Origin: Primulina eburnea
Lineage: Eukaryota; Streptophyta; Magnoliopsida; Lamiales; Gesneriaceae
Assembly: GCF_022965805.1 (NCBI RefSeq)
Contig: NC_133105.1
Location: 28,676,277-28,740,276 of the forward strand
DNA: 64,000 nt
Direction of reading: 5' to 3'
The position numbers and the translations under genes are program-made. Every line of letters begins with the position of its first letter. Position 1 is the first letter of the stretch. Below, in pieces: positions 22,765 to 33,932 of the stretch. Under the pieces are notes generated by a model that was not told the origin of the DNA, searched no databases, and saw nothing but the letters and a program-made list of their open reading frames with translations.

Positions 22765-25700
22765 ATGCCTCCTAAGCGTAAGGCGGCAGAGGGTGAGGAT
22801 AGTTCTTCCTCGAGAGTTGTCGACGAGTTCAGCAAGTTGCTTAAGGAGCAGGCCAAGGTGCATAGCGAGCAGATTCAGCAGCTCATTCGTATGCAAGGAA
22901 CTGGACAGGGTAGAGGCCAAGTGAGAGGGCAAGTTGCACAGGCTGTTGGCACTGATGCCGTCTTTTCTGCTTTTAAGAGGATGGATCCACCAGAGTTTTC
23001 AGGGAGCACTGATCCTTTAGTTGCAGTTGAGTGGGTCAAGGCTCTAGAGGCGATCTTTGATCATCTCCACTACGAGGATAGAGACCGTATCAGCTGTGCT
23101 GTATTCATGTTGGTTAAAGCTGCTCGCATTTGGTGGAATGCGACCAAAGTTGGAGTTGATGTTGCGACACTGAAGTGGTCAGAGTTCACTGACCTGTTCT
23201 ACGACAAGTATTTCCTCGACGCACTTCGAGCGAGGAAGGTTACGGAGTTCTTGGAGCTTCGACAAGGGAGCATGGATGTTGGTCAGTATATTCTAAAGTT
23301 TGAGGAGGGTTGCCTATTTGCTCCGTACATTGCATCCAATGATAAAGATAAAGGCGCTCATTTCATTCGAGGCCTTAGAGCAGAGATTTGTCGTGATATC
23401 AACATTTCCAAGGCTGTGACTTTCAAGGAGATCGTGTCCAAAGCATTATTGGCCGAGCAAGATGAGAAGGACATCACTAGAGAGAGGCAGGAGAGGCACC
23501 AAGCTGTTGCTCAGAGAGGCCAGAGTTCGAATCAGAGGGGCAGGGATCGTTTCAAGGGCAAGGGAAAGATGGAGTCGAGTCCTAGACCTCCGCCAGTTCC
23601 AGTTGATCCCGAGAAGCCACTTTGCCCTAAGTGTGGCAAGCATCATAGGGGAGAGTGCAGATTTGGCACTCATACTTATTATCGTTGTGGCACGGCAGTC
23701 CACGTTGCCAGGAATTGTCCACAAGGAGCTAGCCAAGGGAAGGTGCAGGGTCGTATCTTTTCGTTGACCAAGGAAGGTATTAATCATGATTCTTCATTGA
23801 TCTCTAGTACTATTTTGGTTTCAGGCAAAGTAGCTACTACTTTGATAGATACTGGTGCTACTCATTCTTTTATGTCTGAATTGTTTTTGAGATCTTTGGT
23901 TATAGTTCCATCTGTTCTTCCCCTCCAGCTTAGTGTTGTTTTGCCTTCGGGAGATGTCTTGTGCCCGACATCGATTGTGTTTGCTTGCCCCGTTCGTATT
24001 GTCGATAGGGAGGTTTTTGCTGATTTGATTGTCATCCCGATGGTTGCCTTTGATGTTATTCTTGGCATGGATTGGCTTTCGACTTACCGTGCAGTTATCG
24101 ACTGTGTTGCTAAGAAGGTGATTTTTGCAGATGATGGCCAGGGAGGAGTTCTCGCCAGCTCAGGTACTTCGCTGGTCCTTCCTTTTATTTCTTGTCATGA
24201 GGCTGAGAAGTTGATGTGTAGAGGTTGTGATGTGTTTCTGGCTTCTATTGTGGATGTGGATAGACTGATTAAGTTGAATTTAGATGATATCGATGTTGTG
24301 AGGGAGTTTGCTGATGTGTTTGAGGATGATGTTCCGGGTTTGCCGCCGGATAGGGATGTTGAGTTTTCGATCGATTTAGCTCCAGGTACGGTACCTATTT
24401 CTAAGGCTCCGTACCGGATGGCCCCTACCGAGATGAAGGAGTTGAAGGCGCAATTGCAGGATCTAGTGGACAAGGGTTTCATTCGACCGAGTTCTTCGCC
24501 TTGGGGAACTCCGGTTCTTTTTGTCAAGAAGAAGGATGGTTCTTTGCGTCTGTGTATCGACTACAGGGAGCTCAACAAAGTGACTGTCAAGAACAAGTAT
24601 CCGTTGCCACGGATAGATGATTTGTTTGATCAGCTCCATGGTGCCACTGTATTCTCGAAGATTGATCTTCGGTCTGGCTACTATCAGTTGAAGGTTAGGG
24701 AGTCTTATATCCCTAAGACAGCGTTCCGGACCAGGTACGGTCACTATGAGTTTCTCGTGATGTCTTTTGGTCTGACCAATGCCCCTTCAGTCTTCATGGA
24801 CCTGATGAACCGTGTGTTCAAGCCCTATCTGGATAGCTTCGTCATTGTCTTCATTGACGACATCTTGATCTATTCCAAGACCAGAGAGCTGCATGCAGAG
24901 CATCTCAGAGTTGTTCTTCAATTGCTGAGAGAGAGGAGGCTGTTTGCCAAGTTGAAGAAGTGTGAATTTTGGCTGGATCAGATTTCTTTTCTAGGCCATG
25001 TCGTTTCGAAGGATGGCATTGCTGTTGATCCGATGAAGATAGAGGCGATTCAGAAATGGCCTATTCCTACCACTGTCTCAGAGGTACGCAGTTTCCTTGG
25101 TTTGGTGGGTTATTATCGTCGTTTCATTTCAGATTTCTCCAAGATTGCCCTACCATTGTCCAATTTCACGAGGAAGACTGTGAAGTTCGAGTGGTCTATC
25201 GATTGCCAGAGTGTATTCCAGGAGTTGAAGGATAGATTGACGACAGCTCCTGTTCTTTCATTGCCCAGTGGTTCAGAGGATTTCGTTGTCTATACTGATA
25301 CGTCGAAGAGAGGCCTTGGTGCAGTGCTGATGCAGCGAGGTAAGGTCATTGCTTATGCTTCTCGTCAGTTGAAAGACTATGAGAAGAATTATCCGACGCA
25401 CGATTTGGAGCTAGCAGCTGTGGTTTTCGCCCTGAAGATTTGGAGACATTATCTGTATGGCGAAAAGTGTAAGATCTTCACAGACCACAAGAGTTTGAAG
25501 TATCTGTTTTCTCAGAAAGAGCTCAATATGCGACAGAGGAGGTGGTTAGAGCTGGTCAAAGATTATGATGTGGCTATCAGTTACCACCCAGGGAAGGCGA
25601 ACGTTGTGGCAGATGCGTTGAGTCGCAAATCGAGTGCTTCCTTGAGTTCTTTGATTCAGAGGCCATTGTTGATGGACTTGCATCGAGAGGATATTTCTTT

Positions 25701-27177
25701 GGTAGTTCCGAGAACCATTGCTCGCCTTTCAGCGTTGGTCATTCGGGCTACTTTGACGGACATGATCCGTAGAGAGCAGACTGTCGATGTGCAGTTGCTA
25801 GAGTTGAGAGCTAGAGCTGAGGAGAGGGGTAACTCAGAGTTTGCGATGAATGGTGATGGATTGGTGACTTTCAGAGGCCGTATCTGTGTTCCTATTGGCG
25901 ATGATATTCGGCGAGATGTCTTGACAGAGGCTCATACTGCGCCATATTCGATTCATCTAGGCAGTACGAAGATGTATCAGGATCTTCGTCGACTCTACTT
26001 GTGGCCAGGTATGAAGAAAGATATTGCTTTGTTCATTTCTCAGTGCCTTACTCGTCAGCAGGTGAAGATTGAGCATCAGAGACCTGCTGGGACATTGCTA
26101 TCTTTGCCGATTCCTCAGTGGAAGTGGGAGCACATTACGATGGATTTCGTGACTGGTCTTCCCAGAGTGCAGAAAGGTTATAATTCCATTTGGGTCATTG
26201 TTGATCGGTTAACTAAGTCAGCGCACTTTCTCCCAGTCAAGACGACGTACTCCATGAAGCAGTATGCCGAGGATTATATTGCAGAGATTGTTAGATTTCC
26301 CGGTGTCCCTGTGTCGATCGTGTCTGATCGTGACCCCAGGTTTACCTCCGAGTTTTGGAAGAGTCTGCACAGAGCTATGGGATCACGTTTCAGTACAGCT
26401 TATCACCCTCAGAGCGACGGTCAGTCAGAGAGAGTCATTCAGATTTTAGAGGACTTGCTCAGAGCTTGTACTATTGACTATTCTGGTAGCTGGGATTCTA
26501 AATTGCCACTTGTGGAGTTCACGTACAACAATAGCTACCAGGCGTCGATTGGGATGGCACCGTATGAGGCACTTTATGGCAGGAAGTGCAGATCGCCTTT
26601 GTATTGGGATGAGGTTGGCGAGAGAAAGATGTTGGGACCAGAGTTGGTCCAGCAGACGGCCGATGTTGTTGCTGCGATCCGTGAGAGGATGAAGACAGCA
26701 CAGTCCAGACAGAAGAGCTATGCAGATGTTCGTCGTAGGCCTTTGCAGTTCGAGGTTGGCGATCACGTGTTCTTGAAGATAGCACCTCTCAAGGGTGTGA
26801 TGAGATTTGGCAAGAAGGGTAAGTTGAGTCCGAGATTCATTGGTCCTTTTGAGATCGTGGACAGAGTTGGTGACAGAGCCTACAGATTAGCCCTACCGCC
26901 TGATCTTGATAGAGTTCACAATGTTTTTCACGTATCGATGCTCAGGAAGTATATTGCGAATCCTTCCCATATTCTTCGCCACGAGCCATTGGACTTGACG
27001 CCGAATTTGACTTACCAAGAGATTCCGATTCAGATTCTGGATCGCACAGTTAGAGTATTGAGGAACAAAGAGATCGGCATCGTTAAAGTTCTTTGGAGGA
27101 ACCATTTGATCGAGGAGGCTACGTGGGAACCAGAGGATGAGATGAGAGAGAAGTATCCTGAGTTGTTCGTGCAGTGA
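22765..27177 (+). CDS. gag-pol polyprotein of element B (1470 aa)
   Basis: Single open frame from ATG 22765 ([12 protein letters not shown]), the usual start of this lineage and 135 bases after the LTR. Rough residues: capsid 1-280, zinc-knuckle region 287-320, protease near 359 ([11 protein letters not shown]), RT 590-760 ([15 protein letters not shown] near 696), RNase H 840-955 ([27 protein letters not shown]), integrase 1056-1240 ([29 protein letters not shown]), chromodomain tail 1414-1470. Odd: the second zinc knuckle reads [14 protein letters not shown], so its first Cys is Tyr; the integrase finger reads CLTRQQV, where relatives have CLTCQQV, so one zinc ligand is lost; and [10 protein letters not shown] is shorter than usual before the integrase Glu motif. 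The frame is open but the product may be inactive. Confidence 0.92.
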   Translation: MPPKRKAAEGEDSSSSRVVDEFSKLLKEQAKVHSEQIQQLIRMQGTGQGRGQVRGQVAQAVGTDAVFSAFKRMDPPEFSGSTDPLVAVEWVKALEAIFDHLHYEDRDRISCAVFMLVKAARIWWNATKVGVDVATLKWSEFTDLFYDKYFLDALRARKVTEFLELRQGSMDVGQYILKFEEGCLFAPYIASNDKDKGAHFIRGLRAEICRDINISKAVTFKEIVSKALLAEQDEKDITRERQERHQAVAQRGQSSNQRGRDRFKGKGKMESSPRPPPVPVDPEKPLCPKCGKHHRGECRFGTHTYYRCGTAVHVARNCPQGASQGKVQGRIFSLTKEGINHDSSLISSTILVSGKVATTLIDTGATHSFMSELFLRSLVIVPSVLPLQLSVVLPSGDVLCPTSIVFACPVRIVDREVFADLIVIPMVAFDVILGMDWLSTYRAVIDCVAKKVIFADDGQGGVLASSGTSLVLPFISCHEAEKLMCRGCDVFLASIVDVDRLIKLNLDDIDVVREFADVFEDDVPGLPPDRDVEFSIDLAPGTVPISKAPYRMAPTEMKELKAQLQDLVDKGFIRPSSSPWGTPVLFVKKKDGSLRLCIDYRELNKVTVKNKYPLPRIDDLFDQLHGATVFSKIDLRSGYYQLKVRESYIPKTAFRTRYGHYEFLVMSFGLTNAPSVFMDLMNRVFKPYLDSFVIVFIDDILIYSKTRELHAEHLRVVLQLLRERRLFAKLKKCEFWLDQISFLGHVVSKDGIAVDPMKIEAIQKWPIPTTVSEVRSFLGLVGYYRRFISDFSKIALPLSNFTRKTVKFEWSIDCQSVFQELKDRLTTAPVLSLPSGSEDFVVYTDTSKRGLGAVLMQRGKVIAYASRQLKDYEKNYPTHDLELAAVVFALKIWRHYLYGEKCKIFTDHKSLKYLFSQKELNMRQRRWLELVKDYDVAISYHPGKANVVADALSRKSSASLSSLIQRPLLMDLHREDISLVVPRTIARLSALVIRATLTDMIRREQTVDVQLLELRARAEERGNSEFAMNGDGLVTFRGRICVPIGDDIRRDVLTEAHTAPYSIHLGSTKMYQDLRRLYLWPGMKKDIALFISQCLTRQQVKIEHQRPAGTLLSLPIPQWKWEHITMDFVTGLPRVQKGYNSIWVIVDRLTKSAHFLPVKTTYSMKQYAEDYIAEIVRFPGVPVSIVSDRDPRFTSEFWKSLHRAMGSRFSTAYHPQSDGQSERVIQILEDLLRACTIDYSGSWDSKLPLVEFTYNNSYQASIGMAPYEALYGRKCRSPLYWDEVGERKMLGPELVQQTADVVAAIRERMKTAQSRQKSYADVRRRPLQFEVGDHVFLKIAPLKGVMRFGKKGKLSPRFIGPFEIVDRVGDRAYRLALPPDLDRVHNVFHVSMLRKYIANPSHILRHEPLDLTPNLTYQEIPIQILDRTVRVLRNKEIGIVKVLWRNHLIEEATWEPEDEMREKYPELFVQ

Positions 27178-27200
27178 CGTCAATTTCGCGGACGAAATTC

Positions 27201-27214
27201 CTCTGAGGGGAGAT
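27201..27214 (+). promoter_or_regulatory. Polypurine tract of element B
   Basis: CTCTGAGGGGAGAT immediately before the LTR start at 27215. Confidence 0.75.
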
Positions 27215-27244
27215 TGTAATAGCCGAGCCCGGTGTACGGTACGA
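27215..27244 (+). repeat. 3' LTR of element B, first 30 bases
   Basis: Matches the first 30 bases of the 5' LTR, then is cut by solo LTR C at 27245; ends in TACGA, the target copy. The LTR resumes at 29352. Confidence 0.93.
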
Positions 27245-29346
27245 TGTAATGCCCAAGAATTATAGAATTGATAAACCAAGATTGTTAATCTTCGTTAATG
27301 TAAGACTCAAAAGATATGAGAATGCATGACATGCAATGAGGGAAGAAAGATTTGAGAAACCAGGTGTTGCATGATCAGAAAGCTAGAATTTAGAAGTTTG
27401 CACGACCGCACCCGCGGTGCTAGCACGACCGCACCCGTGGTGCATGTGCAGAAAATGAAGTACAAATCCCGTAGACACACCGCACCCGCGGTATTAGACG
27501 GAGCGCACCCGCGCTGACGACACCGCACCCGCGGTCTTGCAAGAAGCGCACCCGCGGTATGAGCTGCCGAGAGAATGGCTAGGATCACCGCTTGAGCGCA
27601 CCCGCGCTCCTTACACTCACCGCACCCGCGGTCATGCGTGTTGCATGAGAAATGATGCCACGTTTTCCAGCCTTGCATGCAGTATATATATTAGGATTGC
27701 ACGTGGTTTCTCTGCAAATTTCAGAAAAGGGTCGAAGGTTTGAAAGGAAAATCCTTACGCCTTTTCGATTGGTGATTTCGAAGAATCCAGGTATCAGAAT
27801 TCAAATCCGACTTCAGTTCTGTGCTCCTCTCGACTCGAGCTACACAAGGACGTAAGTTTTGTTACGTTTTGAGATGTTTTGAAAGTATAATGTTACTAGA
27901 ATTGCATGTGATTCAGATATGGCGTTTCTGCTACCGTAGACATTGTATAATCGAAGTCAGATTTCAGATTAGAATGGTTATGCAATTGTTATGAATGAGG
28001 AAAGATATTGATTAATATCTTGATATCAGAATGGTGTATCATTTATTGTGAACATACCGGTATTGAGAGTTTGAGTTCTGGTATTATATATAGGATGTTC
28101 ATATTGACAGGTTTATTCAGATTGTATTGCTATGCCGTCAAAACATCAGTTAAGTTAGATTGATCAGATTCAGATATGATTTTGATTAGATTTTGATATT
28201 ATTGATATGACTCAGATTGTATCTTGTTCAGATATTGATCAGATTGTATACTGAATTGAGTATTGATCAGAACAGATTGTGAATTGAGTTATTCACTGAT
28301 ACTATGTATTCGATATTGTCTTTTCAGATTTGATATGGACAGAGTTGAATACAGGTCATCGTCTTCGTCAGATCGGGACGACAAAGGTATAATTCATGTG
28401 ATATTCGGGAAGAAACAACTCAATCGAGACCATCCTTGAGTTGCCCAATAAATCACATACTATATTCTTGTTTATGTTTTTTCTTATTATGCTTGGTTTA
28501 CAGATTTTGTATTCATGCATTAAGATAGGAAAGTCTGCGAGATCATCCAGACTTCTAGATGTTCGGCGATATCCCAGCTTAGGGGAAGATCACCGCCCCT
28601 TTGTAGATGCGGATACAGATCAGGCCGAAGTCTAGGAATAAGACGTACAGCACCTCGATTGGGAGGGTAGGCGACAGACAGTGACGTCTTATTCACAACG
28701 GGATCCCTAGAGTTATAGATCGAGTCAAGTCTAGACATGATTTGATTAGAACTGCATGCTTATATGGATGTGGCTCCTAGATCATGGGACCCATCATTAC
28801 TGCTTTCAGTTGGATTAGCATGTTTTATGATTAAGATTGTTTATATGCATGTTTATCTGAATTGAGTTGCATGCTTATTTGATTAATTTCATAGACTATG
28901 AAATAGATTGTTTCTATACATGATAGCATGTTTTATAATTTAGTTTGTTTATATACATGCTTACCATGTTTTATACTGGGATTTATTCTCACCGGAGTTA
29001 TCCGGCTGTTGTCTTGTTTTGTATGTGTGCATGACAACAGGTGGGGCTGGATCAGGGTCGAGATGACGATGAGAGAAGACAAGTTAGCGTGGTGATTCCG
29101 GACTTGTAGCAGATTTGGTTTATTACTTGAATTTAGTAATTGAACCTTAGACTTAGGTTGTACAGTATTGTACTTTTCTACTGAATTGTAGTTGTTATAC
29201 AGAAATGTATATATATTGTTTAGATTACATTACCTTCCGCAGTTACAATTTAAAAAAAAAAAAATTTTTTAGATCCTGTTTTATCTTAATTGATAAATAA
29301 ATCCCAAAGATGATTAAGCAGAAAGATCAGCGTCCGGGTCCCCACA
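27245..29346 (+). mobile_element. Solo LTR C (lineage I) inside B's 3' LTR
   Basis: 2102 bases, TGTAATGCCCAAG to GCGTCCGGGTCCCCACA, with no internal region and the exact duplication TACGA on both sides (27240-27244 and 29347-29351). This is the expected product of recombination between the two LTRs of one element. It contains the dyad array 27405-27632, a TATA-like stretch (27683-27690), the AATAAGACGT/ACGTCTTATT stem (28637-28646 with 28684-28693) and the CACCGGAGTTATCCGGCTG block (about 28990-29010). It is the same family as the LTR of element A. Confidence 0.93.
27405..27632 (+). promoter_or_regulatory. Dyad array in solo LTR C, with covarying arms
   Basis: About seven or eight units. Most are ACCGC-ACCC-GCGGT; two (27502-27515 and 27595-27608) are AGCGC-ACCC-GCGCT. 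Both arms change together and the centre is fixed. A TATA-like stretch follows about 50 bases downstream. Confidence 0.6.
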
Positions 29347-29351
29347 TACGA

Positions 29352-30936
29352 TTTAAGTTTCGTAAGTTATTTGGGTTATGTGATTAGATGTTTAGAATTG
29401 TGTTTTGGGCTATAGTATTATTGGTTATTATTGTTATTGAGGTGTTAGAAGTTGTTGGTTGTTCGTTTCAGAGTTTCGGATCGATTTTAGTTGCGTTGAT
29501 TTTTGGTCATTGCCGTAGCAAGAGTGCACCCGCGCTCTTAGAGGAGTGCCCCCGCGGTGTACTATTCATCATTTTGGTTTTGGAAGGCCGTGGCATCACC
29601 GCACCCGCGGCAGTGTAAGCATCGCACCCGCGGTGAGACCGCACCCGCGGTAATTGTAGCACCGCACCCGCGGTCATCGTGCATGGAATTTATTTTGTTG
29701 TGCCGTGAGCTTAGCGCACTCGCGGTGCTTGTGGCAGCGCACCCACGGTCTAGGTATGGGCGAGATATTTAGTACCTTTTTGATTGAGTTAACTTCATTT
29801 CTACCTTATCTTCTCTTCATTTTCGAGATTTCCTCTCTAGTTCCAAGGGTTTTCTACCATTTCTTTCATTCCCTATCTTCAATCCAAGCTTCTTTTTGAC
29901 GATTCGAGTTGAGAGCGACGTTCTCCTTGGTGCTAGGAAGCTTAGGTAAGTTTTTGGTGCGATTCTATTAAGGTTATGAGTTAAGAGTTGACTTAGGTTT
30001 GATGTTTTGTTGGTTTAATGGATTATTTAACTTGTATTTTTGGATATAGAGTTGATTTTGGTGTTGTTTATGGATTATTGTTGTAGGTGGTGTACCAAGA
30101 GCTAAGTTTGAGGTGTTCTATTGGGTTGTAAGTGGAATTTCATTCCTTTGCTCACATGATGTTATATGTATTGTGTTTTAAAGGTTTCAAAGTGATATTC
30201 CCTTCAATTGATTCATTGTTATGTATTAATTATATTGCTATGTTCATTGGAGACAATTGATGTCTCAATTATTGTTCAAAGGGAATACAAGAGAAAATAT
30301 GAGATTGTGAAACGACGGCTTTAAATGCTATTCAGAGTTCAAATGTTTTATTGGATTGATTAATCATAGTCAGAGCATTGCATGCAATTAGTTGATCAAC
30401 GACCATAGGCTTTTATCCCTCAGAGTTATCGGTTTATATCGATAGGGATATAAGCACCAGAGCAGAGATACTATTGATATCAATCCAACCAGAGAAAAGA
30501 GAATACCATCTTATTGCTATCTTATTGATATGCTATTGCTACAGTTATTGCTACAGTATTCAGGTTTCAGAGTTGATGGTATTTATGATTTCAAAGTCAT
30601 GTTTTACAGAGTATACTATGTATCATTGCTATGTAGAGTTCCACTTGCTGAGATTTATTCTCATTTCAGTTATTTTCATGTGATGCAGATAAGAGTGACC
30701 GACCAGGACAGTGATCGTGGATGGGGGTCATATGCACCGTTGGAAGGAAGATTATTTTGCAAATATTTTGGGACATGATCATAAGAATGATTGTTTTGTA
30801 TTTTGTATATCATTTGAATGATCATGTATTTATTTTGTAAACATTTTATGAAATGTATTTTGAAACTCCTTCCATATTTTAAAGAAAAATTTATTTCCGC
30901 TGCATATTTTTATTGTTACGGGATAGAGGTGTCACA
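29352..30936 (+). repeat. 3' LTR of element B, remainder
   Basis: Continues the LTR after solo LTR C and its TACGA copy, ending GGTGTCACA at 30936, followed by the GGAAC target copy. Contains the second copy of the dyad array (29522-29751), where some units have lost CpG or CHG cytosines (for example GCGCACTCGCGG and CACCCACGG). Confidence 0.92.
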
Positions 30937-30941
30937 GGAAC

Positions 30942-31590
30942 AATGGGGAAGCGCCAAAGAATTTCTTTAGCAAGAAGAAGCCAAGGCCGAGACTTGCAGC
31001 TGGGGGAGGCTGCTGAAATCGAGAGAGTGGTGTCTGAATGGGGGGTGTCAGCTGCAAGGGTGAATGATATTATGTTTAGGGTTAATTATGTATTAATATA
31101 TATAGATTAAGAAAATGGGCTCTAACTTTTTAAAAATGATTTTATATGTTTAAAAGTAGGCCCATTAAATTTAAACACGCTCCGGAAAAATATTTTGTAT
31201 TGGAAATGTTTTGAAAAGAATAGCCGAACCCTCAAAAAGTCCCCCGTTTTGATAAAATTTGCGTACCGGATAAAAATAAAATCATGCAGGTAAAAATATT
31301 CAATAAATTCAATTTTTAAAAAATACACTTAAAAACACCGTAAATTAATAATAACAATTAATCGTGTAATAAAATTAATTTTCCTGATAATTTACTGGTC
31401 TCCGTTCCTCATTCGAGCGCGAAATACCTCAAGAAACCATAATGCATGCCTTTTTAAAATTTCACGAATCAAATTCTTCCATGCATGAAGTATGCATAAA
31501 ATGCACAAAAATAATTAAACACATAATTTTAAATAAAAATCATAGATTGCATGCATTCAGGCTACGTGAATTAAATTTTTGGACCTTACA
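30942..31590 (-). repeat. LTR-V segment 3, with its outer terminus
   Basis: Last part of LTR-V. The complement starts TGTAAGGTCC at 31590, a plausible LTR terminus. No purine tract lies beyond it, so this is the outer end of a 5' or solo LTR. It holds no supportable gene. Confidence 0.5.
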
Positions 31591-33076
31591 TGGATGATGT
31601 GCATACATGAAATCTCGATCTTCTTGTATCCATAAATTATGTGTTCGAAAAGTTATATCGATATTTTGTTTGGATTTTAAATATTAAGAAAAGTAATGCA
31701 TATTAATCAAACGAAATAAATAATCATCGGATTAGAGACAAGAAATTTTTTTAAATCAGTGATGGTGGGGGACGTAACGTTTTCAATAAAAACAATGGAG
31801 AAATCGTGTTGATAACGTGTTATAAATAAATGCAAAATACTAACAAGAGAGAATATAAAGCAAAAGCAAGCAAAACAAGCTAATTCAATATATAAAATGA
31901 GTTACATGAATGACATATAAAATATGTACAAGATATGATTACTTAATATTTAATTATCTTGACATCCATAATATTACAACATTAATAAATTTTTAGGTTA
32001 GAGTAGTCATTTAATAATTTCATATAATTCAGAAATTTTCACATGGGATCCATTCCTATTAGCCCAGTGTTATTATGATTCAAATAAAAGCTTGTCTGTT
32101 GTAGTTGGGATTCCACTCGAGGCAGAGCCAAAGATGACGAAAATTTTTTTTTTTATTATAAATTATTAAAACAATTAAAATAGAAATATAATGTTTAACT
32201 GAACTAGTAAAACAATATTAGTAATAATATTAAATATATTCGACAAATATTATAAAAAAATTGATTATTCAATGTTGACACAATGTTCTCTTTCTAGTTT
32301 ATCATTTTTAGAGAATATCACTCTTACAATAAATTTTCGTTAATCATTAAATTTTAATTTACCTTAAAATAAACTCAAATGCAATACTTCTATATAAACA
32401 CTAAAACTTTTATATTTTAAAAATTGATTAGAATCAAACGCTTATGCTAGGCCGAAAACTAGAGCTATTAACCAAGAAACAACTTTATCTCTTTGTACGT
32501 GTGGTAGCATATAACTCATAGTAAGCGACGAGTGGGCATGAGAGGCTTCATCTACTTAGCTACCCATGGATCGAGATGTTAGACACATGAGTTTGTGAAG
32601 GAGGCGTCCCTCATTACTGGTGTTGTCTCATATCGCTTCGGGAACAATCTTCTTACCCTTTTCCCTACCACCGGCATTGTCTCCAAAATAGACTATCTTA
32701 CACGTTAATAGTTGACGTCCTTCTTTTACAGATCACCTTATCAACTAGATCAAACGGAGTAATGCCCCATTTTGATGTATGAGAGCTTTCTAGAAGGTCA
32801 CTCATCCAATTATTTTTCTTAGTCATACACGCTTAACCCATTATTTCACCCTTTGAGAAGTATAGAAATATGTTTATCGAGATACTCGAACCCATGTCTC
32901 GCTCAGATACCAATTGTTAAACCAAAAAGTTATCGTTTTACCTAAATTTATAGTTGGTGGGAACAATGCAACTCGAATCTTTTAAACCATACAACTTCTC
33001 AAGCACCGCAGTTCTATCATTTTTCCCAAAAATTTCTTGTATGATCGAGTGTGGTAATTTACCAAAATTTATAGAG
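31591..33076. other. AT-rich non-coding region
   Basis: No gene seen. The left half (31591-32450) is AT-rich with no recognised structure. The part 32786-32912 is described separately. Confidence 0.5.
32786..32912 (-). repeat. 5S-rRNA-like segment and primer-site relic (Cassandra/TRIM-like?)
   Basis: The complement of 32901-32912 reads TGGTATCTGAGC, 11 of 12 matching the initiator-Met primer site. About 60 bases further on, the complement of 32786-32839 (GTTAAGCGTG, then a 42-base stretch with GGATGAGTGACCTTCTAGAA) aligns without gaps to the 3' half of plant 5S rRNA (GTTAAGCGTG..GGATGGGTGACCTCCTGGGAAG, from memory). 5S-derived sequence in a retroelement is known for Cassandra TRIMs, but there it sits in the LTR. 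A possible LTR remnant lies at about 32917-33076. Confidence 0.4.
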
Positions 33077-33932
33077 TGACGACCTGTTACTTAAAATAGT
33101 ACTACTTTAATATTTGTGAAAAAATTAAAACTTTCTTAACATAAAAATAAAATAACGGTCACCACACATACTAAAAATAAAGTTAATATTTAAACTTCAT
33201 CATTTGAATGTCACAACCATAAAAATCCCAAGTAAAAACGACCACCATAATTTGAAAAAAAAGTATAACTTAATATTAAAAGTTCAGCTACTAGTCCCCA
33301 ATTTTAATACATAAAATCCGAGTAAATACTTTTAAAATATGCATAATAAAAATCTCATGAACTACAAGGTACTCGGGTTTGCACTCACATTGGCCCAAAC
33401 CTACTAACTGGTCACAACCTCCAGTCCCCTCATCCACAACATCTACACCGACCAAGTCTAGTTAAGTTTAGTGAGTCTAATGACTCATCATGCATAAACC
33501 GTGAAAACAATTAATAAGCAATTAAATTCATGCAATTGAAACATAGCTTGTACATAGCATAATATAAGCATAAATATGTTTGACGCGACTTTTTTGCATA
33601 AATTTTTCATAAAATCACATTTTTATGATCATCATAGTAATCTTAATCGTAAATCAATTTGGGTAGAGTTCTGTTCAATGCAAGTGGCCCATAACATAAA
33701 TCGTTTGATAAATAACCACAGTACTGGGCCGACAGGGATCATCACAGCCCTTTGACTTAATGTCCACTCCCTAACATAATATAATTCCCCTTAAGAGATT
33801 GAAGAGGTCCTCAGACACGTTTTCCGACTTCGAAACCCGTAACATAATTGGCCACAAGACAAATCGCATAACTCAAAAATAATTATTTTGCACGACATAC
33901 ATGCTTAAGAACATCGTAGACCTCATTGGAAC
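33077..33932 (-). repeat. LTR-IV copy 1, first part
   Basis: Non-coding. Shares with 38719-40064 a series of blocks in the same order: a CTCGGGT block, GTGAGTCTAA-GACTCA, GTGGCCCATAACATAAAT, and CCACAGTACTGGG-CGACAGGGA. The second copy starts TGTAACGTACCG, suggesting an LTR terminus, so both are probably old minus-strand LTRs of one unassigned family. It ends in GGAAC, the target of the copia-type solo LTR. Confidence 0.5.

Larger units (their letters stand above)
21011..30936 (+). mobile_element. Element B, Ty3/gypsy chromovirus (lineage II), split by solo LTR C
   Basis: Complete element with the target duplication GGAAC (21006-21010 and 30937-30941). Without the inserted 2102-base solo LTR and its TACGA duplication it is about 7.8 kb. 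LTRs of 1619 and 1615 bases differ by one 4-base indel and about 12 substitutions by eye. The 1470-codon polyprotein frame is open but has lost some zinc-binding residues. Confidence 0.93.

Noticed and set aside
30913..31110. 65-codon ORF after element B
   Set aside because: It begins inside B's LTR and runs into LTR-V; no homology recognised.
32786..32839. Functional 5S rRNA gene
   Set aside because: Only the 3' half is matched, with many substitutions, next to a retroelement primer site.
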